From Desulfobacula sp. (GTDB taxonomy: Bacteria > Desulfobacterota > Desulfobacteria > Desulfobacterales > Desulfobacteraceae), in NCBI GenBank assembly GCA_029940235.1, contig JAOZRI010000001.1:1-12122 (forward strand): 12,122 nt of DNA. Reading direction: 5' to 3'. The translations under genes and the position numbers were made by a program. Numbering within the stretch: position 1 is the stretch's first letter; each line of letters starts with the position of its first letter. The notes below the pieces were generated by a model that worked only from the letters and a program-made list of their open reading frames with translations, searched no databases and was not told the DNA's origin. Shown here one piece after another: positions 1-6,632 of the stretch.

Positions 1-247
1 CCAGGGGATATAACATGCCGGTCATATCAGCATGGGTGTGAGAATCGATAAATCCCGGGCAGGTGATAAGCCCGGAACCGTCTATGACAACGACGGCATC
101 ATTTTCTGTTTCACCCACCGCAATAATTCGTTCGCCCAGAATGGCTACGTTGCCTCTATAAGCAACCTTACCCGTGCCGTCAATAATTTGTGTGTTTTTG
201 ATCAAAATATCAGGTTTACTGTATCCAGAATAATTTGGCTTTCCCAT
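1..247 (-). CDS. Amidohydrolase, D-aminoacylase type, N-terminal part (runs off the left edge)
   Basis: I translated this by hand on the minus strand. The frame is open from an ATG at 247-245 to the window edge and gives the first 82 residues. Residues about 13-50 read as the small N-terminal beta-domain of amidohydrolases (DILIKNTQIIDGTG, then GERIIAVGE). The first metal-binding motif, PGFIDSHTHAD, follows at about residues 64-74; its two His residues bind the catalytic metal in this superfamily. This order and wording match N-acyl-D-amino-acid deacylases and related imidase-like enzymes, which are usually near 500 residues, so most of the protein lies outside. The start is supported by TAAGGAGT at 262-255, a strong ribosome binding site 8 nt upstream. 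Base composition of the coding part is near 50% G+C over most of its length, higher than the cluster to the right. Its regulation and composition suggest it is a separate unit from that cluster. The exact substrate is unknown. Confidence 0.85.
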   Translation of the reverse strand, partial: MGKPNYSGYSKPDILIKNTQIIDGTGKVAYRGNVAILGERIIAVGETENDAVVVIDGSGLITCPGFIDSHTHADMTGMLYPL

Positions 248-254
248 CACTAAA

Positions 255-262
255 ACTCCTTA
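255..262 (-). promoter_or_regulatory. Ribosome binding site of the amidohydrolase
   Basis: The minus strand reads TAAGGAGT from 262 to 255, with the AGGAG core at 260-256 and the ATG at 247-245. It is close to the ideal anti-Shine-Dalgarno complement and fixes the start codon. Confidence 0.8.
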
Positions 263-342
263 TTAAGTTATTGATCAATATTTTGTTCCAAAAGATAGTT
301 TACCGATTTTTTTTTGCATTCTCCTTCATTTGATCTTCTATG

Positions 343-362
343 TTGATTGATTAATCAATCAA
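343..362. promoter_or_regulatory. Perfect 20-bp palindromic operator (TetR/FadR type) over the transcription start
   Basis: Positions 343-362 are a perfect 20-bp inverted repeat with no spacer, whose 18-bp core is TGATTGATTAATCAATCA (344-361). It has the spacing TGAnTGAnTAnTCAnTCA, the form of the Bacillus FadR operator (TGAATGAnTAnTCATTCA), differing only at two symmetric positions. It lies directly downstream of the predicted -10 hexamer, over about +1 to +20, so a bound protein should block transcription. TetR-family repressors of fatty acid or acyl-CoA metabolism are the natural candidates, but the regulator gene is not in the window. Confidence 0.6.
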
Positions 363-368
363 TTGGAC

Positions 369-395
369 AGTATACGACAAGAAAAATATTGTCAA
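369..395 (-). promoter_or_regulatory. Sigma70-like promoter of the amidohydrolase
   Basis: On the minus strand TTGACA (395-390) is a perfect -35 hexamer and TATACT (374-369) matches the -10 consensus at five of six positions. The spacer is 15 nt, shorter than the usual 17, which may make the promoter weak or dependent on local DNA shape. Transcription would begin near 362, giving a leader of about 115 nt before the ATG at 247. The promoter lies between two copies of the same palindromic operator, so it is probably a regulated promoter. This is a hand reading without experimental start-site data. Confidence 0.55.
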
Positions 396-404
396 GAAAA
401 AAAA

Positions 405-422
405 TGATTGCTTAATCAATTA
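405..422. promoter_or_regulatory. Second, imperfect copy of the operator, upstream of the -35
   Basis: Positions 405-422 read TGATTGCTTAATCAATTA. They match the perfect operator core at 16 of 18 positions. The copy lies 61 bp from the first, about six helical turns, and about 10 nt upstream of the -35 hexamer. Two related sites flanking a promoter at near-integral helical spacing suggest cooperative or looping repression. Confidence 0.5.
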
Positions 423-751
423 GATAATTAACATATAAAATTAGATAGTTATGATATGGTTTTAAGCTTTTAAAAATTTTTTATCATTTTTTAGCAAATT
501 GTCCAAATAGTTCAAACGGTTTATCCCGGACAAGAAATTCAGATTGAAATGAAAGTCCTTCAAAATTAGCAACGATAAAATTATTTGACATCTGCTTCAG
601 AAAATAAAATATCGAAAAAAGTATCAAATCGACGTTTCGGGTCTTGCAATGTCTATCCAAGCGACTGCAAGGTGAACGGCCGGTAACGGGTTATGGATTA
701 CGAGTTATATTTATAGCAAATATGCACTTGATGATCAGGATATTGATATTT
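423..751. other. Intergenic stretch between the cluster and the amidohydrolase, without a confident gene
   Basis: About 330 bases separate the last cluster gene from the second operator. The half near the operator is very AT-rich (poly-A/T at 470-490), while 630-690 is distinctly richer in G+C. I see no tRNA or rRNA, no clear GC-rich hairpin followed by a T-run, and no insertion-sequence ends. On the minus strand there are short coding-like fragments: a 35-codon frame at 591-484, and just upstream a frame reading QDPKRRFDTFFDILFSEADVK but broken by an in-frame TAG. They could be the remains of a decayed gene or chance. A weak 6-bp inverted repeat (CTTGCA/TGCAAG) lies at about 633-661. How the cluster transcript ends is not visible. 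Confidence 0.6.
484..591 (-). CDS. Possible 35-residue small protein or gene remnant
   Basis: An ATG at 591-589 opens a frame ending in TGA at 486-484. The predicted peptide begins MSNNFIVANFEG and ends ELFGQFAKK, with a protein-like mix of residues and no membrane segment. There is no convincing ribosome binding site. The frame stays open upstream of the ATG for many codons, and a neighbouring frame also looks protein-like up to its TAA at about 581. That pattern fits a decayed coding region with a frameshift as well as a genuine small gene. I do not recognise it, and it is offered only as a candidate. Confidence 0.2.
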   Translation of the reverse strand: MSNNFIVANFEGLSFQSEFLVRDKPFELFGQFAKK

Positions 752-2206
752 TTACAGCCGTTTATTTGTAAAGGCAAATGTTAAAAATCTGACACTGTTT
801 TTCATGAATCTCTTCCAGCTGTCCGGTGATTTCCATATCATTGAAAAGTATCCAAAAAGGACTTTATGTCTCATAAAATGGGATCTGTAAAAATCTATGA
901 ACAGTTTATCCATTGTCTCTTTTTCCATGCCATTGGGAATAAAAACAAAGTCCATGCAATCCATTTTCTTCCAGTTTTCCTGGAAAGTTCCTAAAACAGC
1001 ACCATCTTTAATCTGCTGGTAAATTGGTGAACCTGGAAAAGGTGTAAATTTAGCAAGATTAAAATCATCAATGGGCAGGGAATAGACATATTTTTTACTT
1101 TTTAATATACTCTCTTTTGTTTCACCTGGCAGCCCCATCATCAAAAGGGCTTTTACCCGTATTTTTGCTTTTTTAATTAAGATAATTTTATCTCTAAGCA
1201 TTTGAAGGTCAGCATTTTGCCGATGCTGCGCAAGCAGATTTTCATCTCCTGTTTCAACACCTAAGCTTATCATCCAGCAGCCGGCAGCTTTCATTGCCAA
1301 CACCAGTTCAAGGTCAAGATGTTCTGCCCTTGCAGCACAGTTAAAACTCATTTTAAGATTACCTGCAACCATGAGGTCACAAAATTGAATTACCCGCTTT
1401 TTATTAAAGGTGAACTGGTCATCATAAAAATTTACATGTTTGATGCCAAAATGTTTATTTAAATACTTAAAATGTTCATAAAGATATTGGGCGCTGTTAT
1501 ACCTGAAACTTCTTTTAAAGACAGATCTATCACAATAACTGCATGAGTATGGGCATCCCCTGCTTGAAATACAGCTGGAATTTGGAGTTTTAGGGTAATT
1601 AAAAATCGGGAGTTTATATTTTTCAGGATAACCTTCAAGCTTTTCATAGGCCGGGAATGGCAGAGAGTCCAGGTCAAGCAGTTTTTTTCTGTATCCTGTA
1701 AAGAGAGCTTTTCCTGTAATATCTCTAAAGACAATACTCTCTATCTGTAGGATATCATTATGATCAGCTTTGATAAGTTCAGTAAGAGTCTGCTCTCCTT
1801 CACCTGCAACCACATAATCAATATGCTCAAATTTTTCAATAATTGACTCTTTTAATGCAGAGACATGTGCACCTCCAAAAACAACTTTAATATCAGGAAG
1901 TATTGACTTTGCCATCTGTGCAAGGCGAACTCCATCATGAAAAGTAGAAGTTGAGCAGGAAAAACCTATGAAATCGGGTTTATCTGTTTCAAGGTATTTT
2001 ACTATCTTTGTGTCTGCATCGGGGTGGGCATAACAATCAATGATATCACAATTGATCTGACGTTGAAGAAGGTACGCACAAATGCTGGCAATACCAAGGG
2101 GAGGAGTAATATTTGCAATCCTTGAAATATCTTTGGATGCCTTATCAGACTTATATCCAAGAGGATGTACCAGCAGAATTTTTTTTTTAAAATTCTGCTC
2201 TTTCAT
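752..2206 (-). CDS. B12-binding-domain radical SAM enzyme (rSAM-C), last gene of the cluster
   Basis: This 484-residue protein has the two-domain plan of cobalamin-dependent radical SAM enzymes. Residues about 8-145 are a Rossmann-like B12-binding domain (KKILLVHP, PPLGIASICAYL, VVFGGAHVSA, GEGE at 135-138). Residues about 205-400 are the radical SAM barrel with the CxxxCxxC cluster motif GCPYSCSYC (Cys218, Cys222, Cys225). Later SAM-site segments are FYDDQFTFNKKR (260-271), LGVETG (315-320), MGLPGET (357-363) and FTPFPGSP (387-394). The C-terminal 50 residues are basic and aromatic (YRSHFMRHKVLFGYF), like the tails of the lipid-acting BchE/hopanoid-enzyme branch. Family members methylate unactivated carbons or make rings. 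The substrate here is inferred to be the lipid or polyketide of the cluster. The start ATG overlaps the preceding stop as ATGA, implying translational coupling. A run of ten A (minus strand, 2188-2179) lies in codons 6-10 and could promote slippage. Confidence 0.88.
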   Translation of the reverse strand: MKEQNFKKKILLVHPLGYKSDKASKDISRIANITPPLGIASICAYLLQRQINCDIIDCYAHPDADTKIVKYLETDKPDFIGFSCSTSTFHDGVRLAQMAKSILPDIKVVFGGAHVSALKESIIEKFEHIDYVVAGEGEQTLTELIKADHNDILQIESIVFRDITGKALFTGYRKKLLDLDSLPFPAYEKLEGYPEKYKLPIFNYPKTPNSSCISSRGCPYSCSYCDRSVFKRSFRYNSAQYLYEHFKYLNKHFGIKHVNFYDDQFTFNKKRVIQFCDLMVAGNLKMSFNCAARAEHLDLELVLAMKAAGCWMISLGVETGDENLLAQHRQNADLQMLRDKIILIKKAKIRVKALLMMGLPGETKESILKSKKYVYSLPIDDFNLAKFTPFPGSPIYQQIKDGAVLGTFQENWKKMDCMDFVFIPNGMEKETMDKLFIDFYRSHFMRHKVLFGYFSMIWKSPDSWKRFMKNSVRFLTFAFTNKRL

Positions 2207-3468
2207 TTTTTAATTCTTCTTTGAAAAGAGCGCTTTGTCTTTGGATTATATCTTCTATATGTACCATCCTTAATCTCTTTTTGTATTACTTTATAAAAGA
2301 GTGATCCCATTTTTGTCTGCTGCCCCCCATCGGCATAAAACGTATTCCAGGCAAGGTCATACATTGCTTCAAGTCTTTCAGGAGATATCAGTTTAGGCTG
2401 GAATACAACATTGTCACATGAATACTTGCTCCAGTCATTATGCAGGATTCTTCCCTCTTTTTCGAATTTTTTTCTAATGGGGCTTTCAGGAAAAGGAGTC
2501 AGTATTGTAAATTCAGCCATGTCAAGATTTACCTCCATGAGAAAATCAATCAAACGTTTGATATAATCCTCATCTTGTTCATCTGTACCGAGAAGTATTG
2601 TCCCCTCCACACCTATTCCATGATCATGGAGACGATTTATTCTATCCTTGATAACATCAGAAGTATCCACAATGGCCTGATAAACATACCAGCAGCCTGC
2701 TTGTGCAGCAAGTTCAAGCACATCATCATCATATATTATGGGGTGTGAAACCCACTTCTTTTTTAAAGGTATCATGGCCCTGAAAAGATCCATGACCCAC
2801 TTCTTATCCTGGGCAAGTGAGTTGTCCACAATGAAAAGGCGGTTATTTTTAATTCCCTCCATCTCTTTAATTACTGTATCAATGGGGCGGGGCCGGAACT
2901 GTGCACCTCCAAGGAAATTATTACAGCATGGAAAACAGTTAAATCTGCAGCCCCTTGAGGCATGCACAAGATCAACCATCTGGATGCCCCTGTACGCATA
3001 GAGATCCCTGTCAAGGATATCTCTTCTCGCAGAGTGTATTGTGGTAGTGTCGGGATGATTTTTCATATAATCATAAACTTTTTTCAACTCACCTTTTTTA
3101 AAATCATCAAGAACTTTTCCAAGTCTCCCATCTTCCACTTCACCGAGGAATACACAATCTGCATGTTTCATTACCTCTTTGGAATGAAGCATCACAGCAA
3201 TACCACCAAAAATAACTGGAATACCCTCTTTTCTATAAGTATCTGCTATTTCCAGTGCCCTTGGAATCTGACAGGTGAGCAGTACTGAAATAGCGATAAT
3301 ATCGCAGGAAAAATCATATTCAAGCGTCTGTACATTTTCGTCATAAAAATGCAGATCAACATATTCTGGTAAAGCTGCAGAAAAGACAACCGGCGCATGG
3401 GGAGGAAGGTGAAATACTGTCTGATGTTTAAGTTTTTTCCATTCAGGAAATATAAGCTGCATTTTCAT
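2203..3468 (-). CDS. B12-binding-domain radical SAM enzyme (rSAM-B)
   Basis: This 421-residue protein is a second, quite different radical SAM enzyme. Residues about 1-125 form a shortened B12-binding-like domain (IPVIFGGIAVMLHS at 83-96). The usual GEGE is GEVE (109-112), and the first strand seems modified, so cobalamin binding is less certain than in its neighbours. The radical SAM core starts with SRGCRFNCFPC, placing the cluster cysteines at 174, 178 and 181, with an extra Cys182 directly after. FIVDNSLAQD (212-221) and LTPFPESP (323-330) follow. The tail is strongly basic (TKRSFQRRIKK). Its place between the half-ketosynthase and rSAM-C, with ATGA overlaps on both sides, ties its production to that of the chain-building enzymes. 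The reaction is unknown; a C-C bond-forming, methylating or rearranging step on an acyl chain is a guess from context. Confidence 0.85.
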   Translation of the reverse strand: MKMQLIFPEWKKLKHQTVFHLPPHAPVVFSAALPEYVDLHFYDENVQTLEYDFSCDIIAISVLLTCQIPRALEIADTYRKEGIPVIFGGIAVMLHSKEVMKHADCVFLGEVEDGRLGKVLDDFKKGELKKVYDYMKNHPDTTTIHSARRDILDRDLYAYRGIQMVDLVHASRGCRFNCFPCCNNFLGGAQFRPRPIDTVIKEMEGIKNNRLFIVDNSLAQDKKWVMDLFRAMIPLKKKWVSHPIIYDDDVLELAAQAGCWYVYQAIVDTSDVIKDRINRLHDHGIGVEGTILLGTDEQDEDYIKRLIDFLMEVNLDMAEFTILTPFPESPIRKKFEKEGRILHNDWSKYSCDNVVFQPKLISPERLEAMYDLAWNTFYADGGQQTKMGSLFYKVIQKEIKDGTYRRYNPKTKRSFQRRIKK

Positions 3469-4220
3469 AAATTTAATTCATCCTTAATTTTTTTGCTTTC
3501 CATACACATATGAGCAAGGTCAAGCAGATCTTTTATACTCTTATCATTAAAAAAAATAGTACCGTTTTCATCTTCTTTGATTTTACCATAATTTAATTTC
3601 TGTTCTTTTTGGCTGAGCGTAAAAAACAGACTGCCTGCAAAATCATTGTTGCTGTTATTTAATACACTTTGCATAAAACCAGGAACGTTTGTATCACAAA
3701 TGCCGCATATTACAATTTCAGATTCCTTAGAATTCAATATATCAAAGGCCATTTTAAGTATTGTAATTCCATTTGAGTTATCTTCATTAATGGCAAAACA
3801 TTGACCAGTCGTTTTCAGATATATTGAAGCTTCACCGAGAAAAGCATTGGGAAGAGCATATGCAAAAAGAGCAGGACTCGCATTTTTTCCATTTTGCAGT
3901 TTAACAGTTTCAAAATAGTGATTATCTGTATCAAGACATCTTAAAAAGGTAGATACAATAATAGCTGTATCACAAGTTTCACTATTTTCTATCTGGTCTG
4001 CTTTTATTAATCCAGCATCCTTATAAGCAAAACAGGTGCCTGCAAAACCAATTTTTGAAAAAAAATCCATTCTGCCAAAAGGTTTATAGGGCTTATCTAA
4101 AACATCTTTCCTTGAGATAAGGGGCAGTTTTCCAGGTTTTGGATTGAATTCTTTAAAATCCCTGCCGCATCCAGAGATTTCTGGAGTTACAAAACCAATG
4201 CCGCTGATATAATAACTCAT
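3465..4220 (-). CDS. Half-length ketosynthase-like protein (chain-length-factor-like), no catalytic Cys
   Basis: The 251 residues resemble only the N-terminal half of a beta-ketoacyl synthase: ISGIGFVTP at the start, then the dimer-interface region and the nucleophile-elbow region at about 137-155. Aligned by eye with the neighbouring ketosynthase, the segment TTGQCFAINEDNSNG has Asn148 where the nucleophilic Cys should be. The C-terminal half with both catalytic His motifs is missing. It should therefore be unable to condense by itself. Short N-terminal-domain ketosynthase homologues of about this length occur in aryl-polyene-type clusters, where the ketosynthase partner acts as a chain length factor. 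I infer a heterodimer with the ketosynthase encoded just upstream, supported by their ATGA overlap. The frame ends cleanly at a TGA overlapping the next start, so the short length looks evolved rather than broken. An alternative is a regulatory or scaffold subunit. Confidence 0.72.
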   Translation of the reverse strand: MSYYISGIGFVTPEISGCGRDFKEFNPKPGKLPLISRKDVLDKPYKPFGRMDFFSKIGFAGTCFAYKDAGLIKADQIENSETCDTAIIVSTFLRCLDTDNHYFETVKLQNGKNASPALFAYALPNAFLGEASIYLKTTGQCFAINEDNSNGITILKMAFDILNSKESEIVICGICDTNVPGFMQSVLNNSNNDFAGSLFFTLSQKEQKLNYGKIKEDENGTIFFNDKSIKDLLDLAHMCMESKKIKDELNL

Positions 4221-5350
4221 TGGTTTTCCATCCTTTCTAATATTAAGGCAGCATTTGTTCCTGCAAAACCAGAATTTGTACTTAAAAGATATCTCTTAAA
4301 AAAAGGAACATTTTCAGGGCTTATCAGATTTTCAGCACCGGGCTCAGGATTTAAAAACCCATGGGTTCCAGGCAGAATACGCTCTTTAAGCATTAATGTT
4401 CCAATGGCAGCTTCAATGCCTCCTGCACCACCCAGCGTATGTCCTATTGCACCTTTAAAGGAGTTCCCAGGTACTTTTAGATCTTTAAAAACCTTTTTAA
4501 ATGCTGCAATCTCCATGGAATCATTATATATAGTTCCTGTACCGTGTGTATTGATCGCACCAATATGTCCAGGAGTTATTCTGGCTGTTTTCAGGGCATT
4601 ATTGATGGCAATGATTAATCCACGCCCATCCCTTGCCGGAGCAGTAATATGAGTTGCATCACTTGCAATGCCGTATCCTGCAATTAAGGTATTAATGGCA
4701 ATGCATTGTTTTTTTGCAAGCTTTTCATCCATAAGAAGAATTGCAGCGCCTCCATCACCGAGGCTTAATCCCTGCCTGTCAATATCAAAGGGCCGGGTTG
4801 GGCTTGAAGAGAGTGCATTGAGTGCAGAAAAACCTGAAAAAACAAATTCACTTACAATATCAGCACAGAAAATAAGAACACATTCAGCCCTATTGTTTTC
4901 AATCATCTGTGTCCCTTTTATAATGGCAATGGTTGGGGAAGCACATGCAGAGTTGATATTGACTCCACTATTTTTAAGATTTAATTTTTTAGCAACATAT
5001 TTGGGAATGTTAGAAGGTATTAGATATCTGTTTATCAAGCATTGCTTTTTTTGATTTTTTGCAAAAAGGTCAGCACATCCCTGTGTTGTAGCTGTTAACA
5101 ATACACAATCTTTTGGAATGTTATCTAACTGGTTAATAATCAAGTCAGTAAGGTTTAAAAAACTGCTCCGGCTGTCTGGCATTTCAACCTTTTTGATAAG
5201 TGCTGCATAGCTGCTTTTATAATTTTTAGTTTCAAATCGAAAATTTTTTTTTATACCGCATCTATTATTTAAAAAAGATTGAAAAGTAGAAGCCAAATCA
5301 GATCCTACAGGTGTTACAACACAAGTTTGAGCAATCACAACCTTTCTCAT
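4217..5350 (-). CDS. Beta-ketoacyl-ACP synthase (FabF/type II PKS-like ketosynthase)
   Basis: This 377-residue cytoplasmic condensing enzyme joins a malonyl unit to an acyl-ACP or acyl-enzyme primer with loss of CO2. It keeps the full decarboxylating thiolase-fold triad: Cys136 in NINSACASPT, His269 in NTHGTGTIYND, and His304 in FKGAIGHTLGGAGG with Lys299. The glycine-rich C-terminal loop NSGFAGTNAALIL (359-371) is also present. It is somewhat shorter than E. coli FabF (about 410), mostly in the N-terminal third, where motifs are less regular. It overlaps the thioesterase stop and the half-ketosynthase start by ATGA on both sides, so a ketosynthase/chain-length-factor pair is likely. A run of nine A (minus strand, 5252-5244) lies near codons 33-36. 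The chain length and starter cannot be predicted from sequence. Confidence 0.9.
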   Translation of the reverse strand: MRKVVIAQTCVVTPVGSDLASTFQSFLNNRCGIKKNFRFETKNYKSSYAALIKKVEMPDSRSSFLNLTDLIINQLDNIPKDCVLLTATTQGCADLFAKNQKKQCLINRYLIPSNIPKYVAKKLNLKNSGVNINSACASPTIAIIKGTQMIENNRAECVLIFCADIVSEFVFSGFSALNALSSSPTRPFDIDRQGLSLGDGGAAILLMDEKLAKKQCIAINTLIAGYGIASDATHITAPARDGRGLIIAINNALKTARITPGHIGAINTHGTGTIYNDSMEIAAFKKVFKDLKVPGNSFKGAIGHTLGGAGGIEAAIGTLMLKERILPGTHGFLNPEPGAENLISPENVPFFKRYLLSTNSGFAGTNAALILERMENQ

Positions 5351-5811
5351 TTACAGCCCTCTTTTTTCCACGCTTCACAAAAATCTTTATAATAATCCGG
5401 CTGGGTTAAAAAGAGTTGATAATCAGGATCAAGCAGCATCTGAATGACATATCCTGTTGCAGCAACAGTATTGTTTTGTTTTTTAATTATATATTCAGTT
5501 AAAATTTTTGAGGCCTGTGTATAGTGCAAAATGCATTCGATTGATATCTCTTCTCTAAAAAAAACCGGAGTTTTAAAATCGATATGCATTTTTTTTATTG
5601 GGGCTAAAATACCATTATTGAAAAGATCTAAATAACCAAGTTGATATCTTTCGCCCAGAGCAACTCTGGCATCCTCAAAATAGCTGGCAAATCTTCCATG
5701 CCATGCAATACCCATGGAATCAATCTCTTCAAACCTTGTAGTGGTTTTTACAACAGCTCTTAAAGGCTTAGGGTCATCTTCCATCTGTTTGAAATATGGC
5801 TGCTTAATCAT
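5347..5811 (-). CDS. Hotdog-fold acyl-CoA/acyl-ACP thioesterase (4HBT/YbgC-like)
   Basis: I start this gene at the ATG 5811-5809, giving 154 residues. A TTG two codons upstream (5817) is also possible and would overlap the FabG stop. GGAG lies about 10 nt before the ATG and 4 nt before the TTG. The N-terminal segment RFEEIDSMGIAWHGRFASYF matches the DxxGxxYHxxY signature of YbgC/4-hydroxybenzoyl-CoA thioesterases, with Trp-His in place of Tyr-His. The catalytic Asp is residue 31 and the His residue 38 in this numbering. The rest (MHIDFKTPVFF, then a long strand pair) fits one hotdog domain. It probably hydrolyses the thioester of a product or stalled intermediate; a dehydratase-like role is less likely. 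Its TGA overlaps the ketosynthase ATG (ATGA). Confidence 0.8.
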   Translation of the reverse strand: MIKQPYFKQMEDDPKPLRAVVKTTTRFEEIDSMGIAWHGRFASYFEDARVALGERYQLGYLDLFNNGILAPIKKMHIDFKTPVFFREEISIECILHYTQASKILTEYIIKKQNNTVAATGYVIQMLLDPDYQLFLTQPDYYKDFCEAWKKEGCK

Positions 5812-5813
5812 AT

Positions 5814-6548
5814 TCAAACCACTCCGCCATTAACTCCAATTACCTGTCCTGTAATATAAGACGCTTTCTTAGAACAGAGAAATCCTACTAAAGCGCTGAC
5901 TTCTTCAACCTTCCCAACTCTTCCACACGGTATCATTTTTTTAATCTGATCCATGGGCATGCCTTCAAGTATCTGGGTATCAATAAATCCAGGTGCCACT
6001 GCATTAACTGTAATATTTCTTTTGGCAATCTCCTTTGAGAGAGCTTTGGTTGCTCCTATTATTCCAGCCTTTGCCGCAGAGTAGTTGACCTGCCCCGGAT
6101 TACCCACCTGCCCTGCTGTTGATGAAATATTGACAATCCTTCCAAAACGTTTAGTAATCATGTCTTTAACAATCAGTTTTGATACATTAAAAAAAGATGC
6201 AAGGTTGGTGTCTAAAACATTTTTCCAGTCAGGTTCCTGCATCCATGCCATGAGTTTATCATTTCTGATCCCTGCATTATTAACAAGAATATCAACCTTT
6301 CCATGGGTATCAAGTATTGCCTGAACAGCCTTTTCACATAAATCGGCATCACTTACATCAAACTGCACGGCTTTAGCTTGTCCACCATTGTTTTCAATCA
6401 TTGTACAGGTTTCAAGAGCAGCTTTTTCATTGGTATGAAAGTTGACATAAACAAAGCGTCCTTTTTTGCCAAGTTCTACGGCGATTGCTCGTCCAATGCC
6501 TCTGCTTGCACCTGTTACTAATACTATCTGTTCACTCTCTTTACTCAT
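5814..6548 (-). CDS. fabG: 3-oxoacyl-ACP reductase (FabG-like short-chain dehydrogenase)
   Basis: I place the start at the ATG 6548-6546 because GGAG (6559-6556) sits 7 nt before it. The upstream ATG at 6575 has no such site and would add nine atypical residues. The protein is then 244 residues, the same as E. coli FabG. Motifs in order: TGASRGIG (12-19) for NADP(H), NNAG (90-93), Asn115, Ser143 in ISSTAG, and Tyr156/Lys160 in YSAAK, so the catalytic tetrad is complete. APGFIDT (185-191) and the C-terminal VNGG (239-242) are typical. It should reduce 3-ketoacyl thioesters to 3-hydroxyacyl thioesters made by the ketosynthase downstream. No dehydratase is visible in the window. The stop falls 2 nt before the thioesterase ATG. 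The symbol marks family membership; this may be a dedicated pathway copy rather than the housekeeping enzyme. Confidence 0.9.
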   Translation of the reverse strand: MSKESEQIVLVTGASRGIGRAIAVELGKKGRFVYVNFHTNEKAALETCTMIENNGGQAKAVQFDVSDADLCEKAVQAILDTHGKVDILVNNAGIRNDKLMAWMQEPDWKNVLDTNLASFFNVSKLIVKDMITKRFGRIVNISSTAGQVGNPGQVNYSAAKAGIIGATKALSKEIAKRNITVNAVAPGFIDTQILEGMPMDQIKKMIPCGRVGKVEEVSALVGFLCSKKASYITGQVIGVNGGVV

Positions 6549-6632
6549 TTTTTTTCTCCATGCTGGATCAAACATTCAACTTAAGTCATCTCTTTTAATT
6601 GTTCAAAAATTCACATAAGTCAAAATTGTATG
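6549..6632. other. Only sizeable gap inside the operon; possible weak internal promoter
   Basis: The 84 nt between the ligase stop and the FabG start hold the FabG ribosome binding site. On the minus strand TTGACT (6623-6618) resembles a -35 hexamer, but the sequence 17 nt further (AATTAA, 6600-6595) matches the -10 only poorly. No hairpin terminator is seen, so read-through of one long transcript is more likely, with perhaps a weak internal start for FabG and the genes after it. Confidence 0.25.

Noticed and set aside
32..253. Plus-strand open frame of 73 codons at the left end
   Set aside because: The opposite strand carries a clear amidohydrolase N-terminus with a metal-binding motif and a strong ribosome binding site.
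600..751. Rho-independent terminator after the last cluster gene
   Set aside because: The inverted repeats found (for example CTTGCA/TGCAAG) are short, with long loops and no following T-run on the minus strand.
3465..4220. Half-length ketosynthase as a pseudogene fragment
   Set aside because: Both ends overlap neighbouring genes by ATGA, the frame is intact, and the C-terminal half is not present in another frame, so a dedicated short protein is more likely.
4668..5054. Plus-strand open frame of 128 codons
   Set aside because: It lies wholly opposite the ketosynthase gene, and its sequence is the antisense shadow of conserved motifs such as the catalytic Cys region.
6549..6575. Longer N-terminus for FabG starting at 6575
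   Set aside because: The extra nine residues are not typical of FabG, and GGAG is correctly spaced only for the ATG at 6548.
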